Position numbers and translations under genes: made by a program
Source: Euprymna scolopes
Taxonomy: Eukaryota > Mollusca > Cephalopoda > Sepiida > Sepiolidae
Reading direction: 5' to 3'
Assembly: GCA_024364805.1 (NCBI GenBank)
Contig: CM044493.1
Location: forward strand, 47,718,012-47,760,104
DNA: 42,093 nucleotides
Part shown: piece by piece, positions 1 through 10,759 of the stretch
How positions within the stretch are numbered: position 1 is the first letter of the stretch
How the letters are laid out: each line of letters opens with the position of its first letter
Notes under the pieces: model-generated
Seen by the model: only the letters and a program-made list of their open reading frames with translations
Told to the model about the DNA's origin: nothing
The model's database searches: none

Positions 1-1452
1 AAAAAAAAAAAGGAAAGAAATACAGAAAAATCTATGTATATACTCATCACATGATATTTAAAAAATCATGTAAATTGATCATGTAGTTTTTTTTTTCTTT
101 TCTTTTCCTGCTTAGAAAATCAAATTTTGTGACCAAGCGAGACGTAGGATTTTTGATTAGTCATGTTTTTTGATCAAGTATAAATAATGGGGAGACAACT
201 TAATTCGAAATATTGAGATTAAAAAATGATATAATGAATACATCTAGTGTTAAAAATTTCTAAAAATCGTAAATTTTTACTTTGTAAATCTAAAAAAAAC
301 TTGATCATTTTAAGTTATTTTCAAAATATGACATTTTCATTCTGTGATGAGTACATATATAATGAAGATTTTTCTGAATTTTTTTTTTTGTAAATAAGTG
401 TAATTCAAAGTAAGCACCATTTTTTCCTTTTAATAAAACTTGAAATTCATTCAAAATTAAACTGCGTATAACCAGAATTAATTTTAAGTTTCAGATTATT
501 ATTTCTTATTTACTGTGCATTCTTCCACTAGTTATTATCAGTGATAACTCACTGCAGAAAACACACAAACAAAATTAAAAAAAAAAACAACAAAAAAAAC
601 AGACAGGTAGCATTCCCTGGAGTCCGAGTGACAAAATGTCTTCCCAGACTTCCAGTTGCTTTTGATCTTTGTATTATCGCAAATTCCTTTTAGCATCTAG
701 TTCTTACTAGTAAAGGCTATTGGTTTCTTTCTGGAATTTGAGTGACAAACGTGAGGATTCCAATACTCTCTGAATTTCCAGTGGAGGTTTGGATTGTGCT
801 CTCCTTTTTGTCTTCCTATTCTTTCAAACTCTTCAAAAATATTTTTTATTGCATGCCAGCATTCTTTTTTCTTTTTTTCCTTTTATTATCTACTCACTAC
901 AGTTTTTGCACAGGTCATTAGTGCTATTATCACTTATATGCTAAGACAATTTTATGTCTGTACATACATAATCACCCTCCAACACTTTTTAAAATATAGT
1001 ATCACCTGATGATGATTAATCTGATGCCAATAGAGTTAAAAATCCTGACTTCACCCATTTTAAAATGAATTGTTCCAAAATCAAATTAGGTCATCTCATT
1101 GACTAAAACCATACAATTTTAAATACATTCATTTCGAAAAGTGACCTTGTTTTATTGGTTTGAAGAATGTTTAGATGAATATATATTTTTTTTACTGTAA
1201 GAAGACAATATTTGTTTTAACACGATTTCAATTGGTATAATTTTAAATGAATAGCAGATATATTAGTTTTAATCATTTAAATATTTAGCTGACAATCGTA
1301 ATTATTTTTATGGAAAAAAGTAATTTGTTCTAAATAGCATTGACTCAGAGATATTTAACTATCTAAAAAGGAACATTATTAGTATTAAATAACAGTACAT
1401 TGTAGAGATTAATGCAGAAGGCACTGTGGAATTTCTGTTAGTTATTCATTTA

Positions 1453-1485
1453 TAAATATATTTGGGGATTGTGTAGTGAAACCAA

Positions 1486-1518
<33 letters not shown>

Positions 1519-1900
1519 ACAATAAATAAATATTACCATAGCCAGTAAAAGTTACTTTTGTACCTACCTGGCTCATTTTTGTGTTTTTAAATAGTTTCAA
1601 CTGTTCTTTACTTCAACTCTAATATTTGTTTTTTTTATGAAATGTTAGCAAAAAAGATGGCCTCCGATACATGAAAAAATGTTAGCAGCCATCTTTGCTG
1701 GCTAACATCTTGTAAAAACCGAATATTTGCAATAAAATAAAAAAAAGAACATTTAAAATTACTTCAAAACACACACAAACTAATTATCCAGGTAAATAGA
1801 AAAGTAACTTATTGGCTTTGGTAACATTTTTGTATTGTATATTTGTTTTTTTTTCCCTTAGTTTTTTATTGGCTTACCCGCACAATCTCCAAATATTTCC
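1453..1900. repeat. Long foldback element of about 450 bp
   Basis: The two halves are imperfect inverted copies along most of their length. The ends are AAATATATTTGGGGATTGTG and CACAATCTCCAAATATTTCC. Internal pairs are TTACCATAGCCA with TTGGCTTTGGTAA, and AAGTTACTTT with AAAGTAACTT. At the centre TGTTAGCAAAAAAGATGGC (1643-1661) pairs with GCCATCTTTGCTGGCTAACA (1688-1707). One arm has gained a 30-base poly(A) run at 1487-1516. It is a MITE-like element or inverted duplication; a transcript across it could form a long hairpin. Confidence 0.85.
1487..1516. repeat. Poly(A) run of about 30 bases
   Basis: An A homopolymer inside the left arm of the foldback element. The matching place in the right arm has only a short T/A-rich stretch, so the run probably expanded later. 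Confidence 0.9.
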
Positions 1901-2946
1901 ATATTTTTTTATAGTAACATTTTGTTAAGAGAATACATGAAAAAATATTTTCAATTGTTAATAAAAAATAATGCTTATTTTATGAATTGTTGCTTTTCTT
2001 TGGTGTTAATCACTTCACTTCTATTTAGAAACTAGAAGGACTTTCCAGCACTTCATGAAGGAAGATTATGAACAAAATAGCAATAAAGGTTTGAATTTGT
2101 TTTATTTAATTTGATTTTAGCAATTTTGTTTCTCTGGATTCAATAACCGTAAAAATATAACCTTCTGAAATATTCCAGTCCTTTCAAAATTACAATATTG
2201 AATTGTGAATATTAGGCACATTTCTCTACACAAATCTAAATAAATATTAATCATATCTAAAAACAATTCATTGAAAAACAATTATATAAAAAAATTTATT
2301 AGAATTATTTAATTTTTAGGTATTTTAATGTCTTTCAAGTATTTAAGTATATTTTATTATAGTGATTGTGATTATACTAAAATGTCTAGTTTTTCCCATT
2401 AAATACAAATTTAGAGATTAAATATTATCAATGCATTTCTTTTTAATAAATTCTGATGAAGGTACAAGATGAAATATTTTTATTAGATTTATTTTCTTTA
2501 AAAAATTATTTAAAGAAAGGAAACATTAAAAAAATTTATAAAACTAATTACATTATGCTTATAATTATTACTATGCTTATAAGAAATACTGTATAACTGT
2601 CTCTAAGCCTATGCTGCAAAAGATCTAGATTTCAAAATCCTATGTAATATACCCTTTGTGTCAACCAACAAAATTATTATCAACCCTGTCAAGAATCAAA
2701 TGCTACTGAATGATGGTAGCAAGTGCTCACACAAAGAGTAAACCTGTATTCAAGTAATTAAAAAGCAATGCCACAGTAAATTTGCAGCAAGTCCATGAAT
2801 TACGACATTCCCTACTGCCATCAGTTTCTACTAAATTACATGACAACAACTAAGCATTTCTCCCAACTTAACATCGGACTTTCAGCATCAAAATGCCTCC
2901 AAGAGCATTAATCCTAAATTCAAAATGTGCACACTTATATTAACAG

Positions 2947-3062
2947 AATTAATACAACAATCATGTTGATATACCAGTTTTTATTAGATCATCAAAGTTA
3001 AGCATTGTAGAGCTTGGTCAGTACCAGATGGGCGACTATTTAAGAATACCAGATGCTGCATG
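2947..3062 (+). pseudogene. 5S rRNA-like sequence (pseudogene or 5S-derived SINE head)
   Basis: The sequence follows 5S rRNA end to end with many substitutions. ATCAAAGTTAAGCATTG matches the box A region GATCACCGAAGTTAAGCAACG, TTGGTCAGTACCAGATGGGC matches TGGTTAGTACTTGGATGGG, and AAGAATACCAGATGCTG matches GGGAATACCAGGTGCTG. The first third (CATGTTGATATACCAG) matches CACGTTGAATACACCGG more weakly. The divergence rules out a normal 5S gene. A tail of about 80 bases followed by an AT microsatellite would suit a 5S-derived SINE, but a single copy cannot show that. Confidence 0.82.
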
Positions 3063-3146
3063 TGGGAGGATAACAACACCTCTCTGCAAAAAATAATGTC
3101 ATCTCCCATGACTGCCATTTTATTTAATTATTATAGTAAAAAAATA

Positions 3147-3161
3147 ATTATATATATATAC

Positions 3162-3194
<33 letters not shown>

Positions 3195-3195
3195 T
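3147..3195. repeat. AT microsatellite with interruptions
   Basis: Alternating TA interrupted by CATATA and TGTATA units. It lies about 85 bases after the 5S-like sequence and may mark the tail of a 5S-derived retroposon. Confidence 0.9.
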
Positions 3196-6100
3196 GTGGC
3201 TGGAGACCATTTGTGAATTTAATATTTTCTAGAAACCTACTTGTTTGGGAGGAAGCCAATACAACCTGATCCGGGTAAATGCCACACAAGGGTCAGGTGC
3301 AGGATTGAGTACACAGCATTACTATTGAGGGCATAATTTCAGGCCAAACCAAATTCCCTTTTGTCACAGGTCAGCATGGTAAAAGGCACAAGCTGAGTGT
3401 CCTGATTTGACATATACTTGACTTGTGACAGCATTAACTGAGTTGGTTGAGCTAGCTCGCTCCCTTGAATTTACTGAGTCCCAAATGAGAGCTGATCAAG
3501 CACAGTGGTTCATTGCCAACATTAAGACAAGTTATAGCTAATTTCCATTATTGAACACCAGAAATATGCGGATCAACAAGGAGTTTTGTCTCTTGTTTCA
3601 CCATTCTACACATTTTGAGTTAGCCACCATTTCTTCCAGCCCCAAAAGGAAACCAGATTGATGGCTTTTGTTGAATTTGTCTCCATGCCAGAGAGCGTGA
3701 CCAAACCAGCAAACATGTTTTGGAAAAAAAAAAAAAAAAAACTTGCAAAAGGGAAGGTATTTGGCCCTGTACACTGACCACCACATTAAAAATAAACTGC
3801 TAATAGTGAATTCTGAGGATGTTATGCAGACAGTTTGCAGCTCAAACATGCCAGAACTCACGTTGATAGTTATAAACAAAACTTTATACTCAAATCTTTG
3901 AGACTAGCTTAATTGCTTGTGTGGACCACAATCAAAATTATAAGTGATAGAAAACAAGACAAGCATTTCCCAGCTGTTGTGTTGATCATAGGTCTTGGGT
4001 ATATGTGACAGCATGCAAGTGTGCGTTTGTGCAGAAGACAAAAGTTAAGATTATAACTTTTCTTTTTAATTACTGGATTATTTTATGAAATAAAAACTGA
4101 AGAATGACAGTGATACTTTTTGTAAGAGAACATTTAAATACAATCAAGATAAGAATTCTTGGTGATGTTATTAAACATAAAATAAAGGTAATAGATGTGA
4201 ATAAGTGACTTATATGAAAACAAAATCAATGTCAGTTTTTTAATTTATTATTGTAATAAAGAGTGATATATATTTCATATGTCTATCAAAGCAGGTAAAA
4301 GACAGGTAAATGTATCACTTTACAATACTGGAAGTTTCAAAAGTCTAGACTTGGAATATCTCCAGAATTTAAATTTATTAATATTTTAATGAAATTATTT
4401 TATTTTAAGATTTTTATATAAAATATGTATAGCATAACACACTATAAATCTCTTTATAGGAAGATAATTTTCATTTGGTTTATGGCACATCAACCACCCA
4501 TGGGTTATTTAATGTTGCATTAAGTTGTTAAATATAATTTTATAGATAGGATAATTATTTATATTCCTAGAATATATTTATCTAAGAAGAAAGTTTCATA
4601 ATTAAAACAGTAACATTACTTCCGGTATGGGAATTCTACTGAGAGAAGGAAACATTTCTTCCAGAAAATACCACGATAAGAAAATCAGTATTTTCAGAAA
4701 ACATTACTCTTTCGCATTGGTAATCTTTGTTTTCAACATGATTGACCCTCAGCAACTGCTTTCTAGTATTGATTTGGGGAGGAAAATATAAATGAAAAAA
4801 TAAGGTTTTGATTTTTTGAAAGAATCAGATCAAATAAAATGGTTGAGGATGAACTTACAGATAGTAGGGTATTATGTGACTAGGTGATTGATTGAATTAG
4901 GCCCCTCAAACCTCCTGCCTAGCCAAAATAAGGGCCAAGGTAAACTAATGCTTAGCCACCAGGATCCTGTCTTACGACATCATGGGTCATCACCCATGGC
5001 TAACATTGGCTCCATTTTCGGTGTGTGGTACCTCTTTACATTGGGTTGAAGTCAACGAATTTGTGGTTCCACCGCCACTGACGGCAGATATAAAATTAGG
5101 TTTCTATACATGTCTGTATATTCGTATACACAGAATTCACTTCTAAACTAATCATTATGAATTTTAGAACACAGCTGAAAGGTCTAAGGAGGAGGGCGTC
5201 ATAATGTGGGCTATATTTACTTTTAGTTTTATGCAAAAGGGTAAAAAGAGTACAAACACGTGAGAATTTAGCTGTTTTCTTTTTTGAAATTATAACAATA
5301 GTTATATTAGGCATGAATTAATAAATATTTCTCAAATTTCAGTTTCTTTGAAATATTTTAAAAGGGATTTTAAGAACATAATATAGGCACAACATTCCAT
5401 TTTAAAAATTTATTTTAGATTTGCACTAAATTTGATGCATGACAATTAGACACCAATTATGCAAGATTCTTTAAATTCAAATTTCTTGAAACCTTATAAG
5501 CTTAAATTTGTAACATTTTCAAGAATCAAAATCATTTAATGGATTTTGATTGAAACTGTTCTGTGGAATTTAGAGGTAAAGTTTAGCAGTATTATGTCTT
5601 CTTTTTAATCTTTATTAAAAGGACAAATATGGCGTGAAAATATTCTGTACAGGGAATTAACGTTACCCATCCTGGGATGGGTAATTTTTTCTAATTTGTT
5701 AAAAATGTTAGAAAATTTTTATTTTAGAAATATTTTATCATTCCAGACTTTCTGGGACATCCTGTATTGCATAGCAATATATATATATATATATATCTAC
5801 ATTTCACATGATTTCGAAGAGATCCTATAAAATGCAAAACTTAATCAACGTTGCCAGTGTTGTTATTTTTTTTATAAGTAATGTTTTATTTGCAAGAAAT
5901 TTTAATGCCAGAATTTAATTTTTATTCAACAAATGCTTCCAAATTCTTTACAAAGTTTAAATGGTGCTCAAAATAATTCCTTGTTTTTCAACTATTAAGA
6001 AAAGATTAAAATAGCCGACTTATTTACAAAGAAACCGAAATACAATCCGGTTGATTAATGTAATTACATTATTTTTGTCTAAATAGAATTTAAAAAACTT

Positions 6101-6646
6101 GATTTATTTCATGCTATTGCATTTTTTATTTCAGTAATTGATTAATAAGAAATTTAAAAAATAAGGTATAAATAACAGAGGGAAGAAAACTCAACGCACT
6201 AGAAATGATCACACTATTTTATTAATATAAAGATATAGGTCGTTTTTATTCCAATAATGATTAACTAGAAAATTGGAATTTATTTAGTTTTATTATAATT
6301 GAGCTTATTTAGTAAAACAAAGATGTCAGCTGATAATTGAACGGAAGAAAAAAATGTGCATATTTAATGAATGCCAGTTCATGCTTGATAAAAATGGACA
6401 TGCAAAAAGGAAAGATTCGATTGAAATTAAAAAAAAAAAAGACGAATGAACATCACAGCAGCTATAACCTACAATACAAAGCAAATTAATAAATTTAATC
6501 ATCAAATAAACATAAAAATGCATACATGATCAGAATTTGTTAGACAATGTTTAGAAATCCAATTAATAGTTTAGTTATTAATTAAGAGGGGAAGTTCAAG
6601 TTAAGATTTTCTCCAATACAATTAAAACAAAAGATCAGAAAAGCTG

Positions 6647-6678
<32 letters not shown>
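6647..6678. repeat. Poly(A) run of about 32 bases
   Basis: An A homopolymer in the intron, without a recognisable retroposon body before it. Confidence 0.9.
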
Positions 6679-6681
<3 letters not shown>

Positions 6682-6695
6682 AATTAAGTACATGG

Positions 6696-6821
6696 TGTCT
6701 TCTGAATATTGAAAGGAAGGCAATGTCTACAAAAGAAAAATATTTATTGAGTTTTATAAACCTAATCAGTTGGTGATCCGACTGGCAAAGAAAAAAAAAG
6801 TTTATTCAATATTCAGAAGAC
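6696..6821. repeat. Perfect 17-bp inverted repeat with a ~90-base spacer
   Basis: GTCTTCTGAATATTGAA at 6696-6712 has an exact inverted copy TTCAATATTCAGAAGAC at 6805-6821. It may be the ends of a small non-autonomous element. No target-site duplication was recognised. Confidence 0.75.
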
Positions 6822-7008
6822 TTTTTTTGTATTTCTTTAAACACTGATAGAATGTTGAAAGGTAAGCAATTGGTGTCCATTGTATGATGCACATACACAC
6901 AGAATCACCATGAGATAGGCCGTCCTTACAACATGCTAGCTGCTTAGAGTTCACAAAAGAAATATACTATTATGTGCACTTAACAGGAAAGAGTAGGAGG
7001 AAGGGAAG

Positions 7009-7030
7009 AGAGTGAGTGAGTGAGTGAGTG
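7009..7030. repeat. (GAGT)n microsatellite
   Basis: About five tandem GAGT/GTGA units after a purine-rich GGAAGAGAG stretch. Confidence 0.9.
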
Positions 7031-8661
7031 ACAGAAACTAAGGGAGATAATCACACAAAATCCCAAGGATACACCACGCTATCATGCAACAAAAAGAAAT
7101 GCTGAATTATTGAACCTTTAATATATAGATACTAGTTGTATTAATTTGGAATTGCCCAGGTGGGGACACGTCAAATGGAGTGGGATTAGAGAAAACTAAT
7201 TCCCTAGTCATATTTCTAATTTTTTCTTCATAAAAAAAAAAAACAAAACAAAAAAAAGCTTATGAAACAATTAATTCTAATTTTTCCTTAATTTATTTTT
7301 GAATTCATTAAATATTGGATTAATAATAAATATAAAACAAAATAATTCAATGCTTAATTATCAAAGTTATATAGACGAGGCAGAGGCACACAAGACCTTA
7401 TCAGGTAATATTAATACTAAGATGATGAACAGTTTCTTGAGTAACGTTCAACAAGGTAGCTAAAATGAATAAAAAGGGCAAGTTTAATTTATGATAAATT
7501 ACTCCTGTTAACATGTTTTGTTTTTTAATAAAATTTTTATAAGTTTGTTTTCATTTTGTTCTATTTAATTTTTGATTGTAATATTTGATTAATAGTAAAC
7601 TCGATCATTAGTTAATAAAATTTGATTAATAAGAGTAAAAAAAATAAAATAAAAAGATTAAATTTCTTTAAGTATAGACCAAAAATTCACACACAAGCAC
7701 ACATTATCTTGTCTACAGTTTTATTAATACAGATTTAATACCTAATCTATTCCAAAAGCCATATTCTTTACATTTAATGAGATGCAAGATTTCTTTAAAT
7801 CCCCTATTGAAAAAACTTCATGGCATCACTCAAGACAATAGCAATTAACTGTTTGTACCCAACATCTGTTCAAGGAACATATGACAGATTATACTAGGTT
7901 ATATACTAAAAGCAGAGACCGGATAACCAAAAATTCAACATTGCTTATCATTTACAAGGCTAATTCTAGCAGCAAAGCTATTTGGCAGGGTAGATTTCTG
8001 CCATTGTCATCTCTAAACTGAAGACAAAGCTTTTTTATTTATAAAGTCAAAAGAGGGCATAATAGAACTAGAAGTTTTACTTTCAAACAGATAGATCTAG
8101 AACTAGCTGTACCTATCCAGAAGTACACAGGATGCAGTGAAGTCATTTTAGCTTTTAAACTTTGTTTGCACATTTTGAATTTATACAGAAAAACAAATAT
8201 AATTTATTGTAAGGTAGACAACTCTTACTGTATTCTTCAATTACATTTCCTTGCAAGTACAGATTTTCCCCCCGTAGTTAAAAATGTTTCATAATATAGA
8301 TATCCTGAGCCAGACTAAGTCATTTTTGTAATACATTGTAGCGAAGTATGCTATTATAATGATGATAATATGGTCCAATAATAACAAATGGAAATTTGCC
8401 AGTCAAAAACAAACTTTGATTTGTCAGTTAAAAACTGATTTTGAAAATTTGACTAGATAACTTAACAGATATAGATAATAAATCGCAGAAGATTTACTTG
8501 AAATTTATAAACTTTGACTAATCAATATAAATTTAAATTTCTTTTCTATTATGTTTCTGAATTTTTGAGAAGAGGATTTATAATTTGTATTATTTGGTTT
8601 ATTCAGACTACTGTTTTTATTTTGAGTCTTAGTTTCATGTTTTGGCTAATATACCCTTACG

Positions 8662-8963
8662 TCTTCCAAGTGTAAATTGTTGAACTCTGGAATCTTTCTT
8701 TCAAAGTTGTGAATCTGCATGGAATTTCCAATGCCACAGGCCCTTGCATAACACAAAGTACTAGATAAAATTCAGTCCTAAGTAACACTTTTCTAAAGCT
8801 TGAAGGTTCAATTCCTCAGTGTGAATGATACCATGATTAAAATGGCTGCTGGAATGAAAGCATACCTCCATGGATTATATAAAGGGTTCTGTTTGAATTT
8901 CCATGTAGATCCTCGAATTTGACAGAAAAATTCCAAAGTTCAACAAGAAACACCTCAAGAAAG
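8662..8963. repeat. Foldback (MITE-like) element of about 300 bp
   Basis: The left arm 8662-8730 (TTGTTGAACTCTGGAATCTT... TGCATGGAATTT) and right arm 8894-8963 are inverted copies at roughly 75-80% identity. There is no coding capacity and I could not identify a target-site duplication. The superfamily is unknown. Confidence 0.75.
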
Positions 8964-9414
8964 TCTAACATTATATCAGCTGAAACATTGTGAGAATAAC
9001 GCAAGATGAGAACATTAGTGTGGATAATCTAAATAATACAATATTTCTTCCCTATTAGATGTTACAAAAAAATCAACCAAATTCTTAATTATAAACAGAA
9101 CTTAAAAGAATGCGAAAATAAGTAAAAAAAACAAAACAAAAAAAAACAAACTTTGGAGCAAAGATATCTGTCCAAGCAATAAAACTTCAATAGTGATAAA
9201 GGGAGATAACCCAGTTGTATACTTCCATTATAAGGAATCTCTTTACCCATTTTTCAATGCTTGTTAAGCTATAGTCGACAAATCGATATTTTAAATATAT
9301 CATCTTAAGCAAAAACAATATTATGTACTTAATTGTCATGTCGGAAATAGTAATATATCCAAAAATTATGAAAATTCACCGAGTAGAATAACTGCTATTG
9401 TATTTTTTTCTACC

Positions 9415-9879
9415 CAGAGTGCCCCTTTGTGGGGACCTGAATTTTCCTCACATTAAAAAGCCAACCTTGTATCTAACTTTGCACTCATGGAGAGGCAAGT
9501 AAATAGGAACTGCTATTGTGTTTTTAGTAAAATAAAGCCTATCGCTATAGAAAACAAATTTTATAGTTACGTCCCCTGCGTTTAGAATCCTACCGTCTAC
9601 TTTATAATATCTAAGAAAAATGTGATCTTACTCAAATTACCTTTAACTATAAACTTTCTCGGCCTTCGGACCGGGATCAAAGTGTAGTATCTGTTCTGCA
9701 GATGCTGCACTTAAGATAATTTATACCAGTCAATGGAGGGGAAACCCTCTATACTGGGACAATTATAATTTTTGCTAACCAGAGTGCCCCCTTTTTACCT
9801 ACATTTAGGGGAGCTGGTTTTTACCCCACATTAAAAACAGCATTGTGCCAATTTGCTTTGGTGGGGAATCAAATAAATA
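9415..9879 (+). repeat. Direct repeat of the region downstream of the U2-like core
   Basis: Sequence starting CAGAGTGCCCC occurs at 9415-9505 and again at 9780-9879. Both copies continue through a GGGG segment, a CCTCACATTAAAAA or CCCCACATTAAAAA segment and AAATA. Each copy follows a T-run (TATTTTTTTCTA and TAATTTTTGCTA). This looks like two 3' halves of the same snRNA-like unit, the first lacking its 5' part. Confidence 0.7.
9655..9775 (+). ncRNA. U2 snRNA-like sequence (probably pseudogene or snRNA-derived repeat)
   Basis: The stretch TTCTCGGCCTT at 9655-9665 and GATCAAAGTGTAGTATCTGT from 9675 match the highly conserved 5' part of U2 snRNA, including the branch-site-pairing GTAGTA at 9684-9689. 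Stem I is kept with changed bases: CTCGG pairs with CCGGG around a loop containing UUCG. Next come a small GCAG/CTGC hairpin, a longer stem (CCAGT..GGAGGG / CCCTCT..ACTGG) capped by GAAA at 9741-9744, and an Sm-site-like AATTTTTG at 9767-9774. The order stem I, branch-recognition, stem IIa, stem IIb, Sm site is that of U2. The normal 5' AUCGCUU end is missing, and the element lies inside an inverted repeat, so it is more likely a derived repeat than a working snRNA gene. Confidence 0.68.
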
Positions 9880-10521
9880 CAATAAGCCTTTCTACTCGAA
9901 AATTATTCGTAATTTTTGGATACATTACTATTTTCGGCATGATAATTAATATTGTTTTTTCTTAAAGCAACATATTTAAAAAAAAATTGATCTGTTGACT
10001 GTATCTTTACAAGCACCCATTTTTCTTTACATTTTTATGTGTGGATGATTCTTAGCTTTATTCGATGCATACAGTTATGGCTTCACAATAAAAAAATTAC
10101 TTGCTGATCTCAGATTTACTTTTAAAAATTGAACATTTCACAGTGAAAATAATTGTTTTTAGATGCTATCATCTTATGACGATGTGAAATAAAATCCATA
10201 AGTTAATGTTTAAAAAATTGTTTTTTTTTATTAAAACTAATCAGAAGGGAAGAATAGTGTTTAGACAATGGGCACGATGCACACATGCATGTGTAAATCC
10301 AACCATCCATTTAATTAACACACTCGATACACTTACACACATGAAAAGGAAAAAAAAGGATAGAAGTTATCATGCAACATGTACTTAAAAATTTTTTTTT
10401 TTTAATTCTTGAATAAAAAAAGTCTAAGAAGCTGTTATTTGATAAAAATTGAGAAAACTATTTACAGTTGCTTTCTAATATCATTAGTACAAAAAAAAAA
10501 AAAATCAATAAACTTCATTAA

Positions 10522-10531
10522 NNNNNNNNNN
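10522..10531. other. Assembly gap (10 N)
   Basis: Ten N bases next to a poly(A) run, in the intron just downstream of the second giant exon. Confidence 0.99.
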
Positions 10532-10759
10532 AAAAAAAAAGGAATCAAATGCAACGTATAATGAGATGAGGAAACAAACACAATCCACTCAACAGTTGAC
10601 AAAATCGTGAGCCAACCATTTTTTTTTCTTGCAGAACAAGTTGGTATGTCACGTGGTTAAAAACATGACTGCCCAATTTAAAGAGTTTATTGGTTAGTTG
10701 ACAAACATGAAGCGCAAAGCCAAAGGCCAGTAAGAACTCCATTCCAACGTCAAGCCTAC

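Larger units (their letters stand above)
9257..10014. repeat. Inverted-repeat (foldback) structure of about 760 bp enclosing a U2-like sequence
   Basis: The left arm (about 9257-9409) and right arm (about 9868-10014) are imperfect inverted copies. Shared landmarks on the left arm are TGCTTGT, CTTAAG, AACAATATTA, AATAGTAAT, TATCCAAAAATTA and CGAGTAGAA; the reverse complement of the right arm carries them in the same order. I found no clear target-site duplication. It may be a non-autonomous DNA transposon that carries snRNA-derived sequence, or an inverted duplication of an snRNA-derived unit. Confidence 0.75.
1..10759 (-). other. Downstream intron of the spectraplakin gene (incomplete)
   Basis: No spectrin-repeat exon or 3' end could be recognised here, so this is read as one intron continuing past the left edge. 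It is strongly AT-rich with long A and T runs. Positions 3200-4060 and 4880-5090 are less AT-rich and resemble degraded interspersed repeats that I cannot classify. Recognisable pieces (5S-like, U2-like and foldback elements, microsatellites) are listed separately. Positions 10522-10531 are an assembly gap. Confidence 0.6.

Noticed and set aside
3598-3879. A 93-codon minus-strand open frame
   Set aside because: It has long phenylalanine runs from a poly(A) tract, no recognisable family and no splice context; the region looks like a degraded repeat.
8661-8714. An apparent 18-codon minus-strand microexon (IHNFERKIPEFNNLHLED) with acceptor and donor
   Set aside because: It lies inside the left arm of a foldback repeat, so its open frame is better explained by the repeat; kept only as a possible exonisation site.
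9655-9775. A functional standard U2 snRNA gene
   Set aside because: The canonical 5' end is absent, the 3' half is diverged and duplicated, and it sits inside an inverted-repeat element; described as U2-like only.
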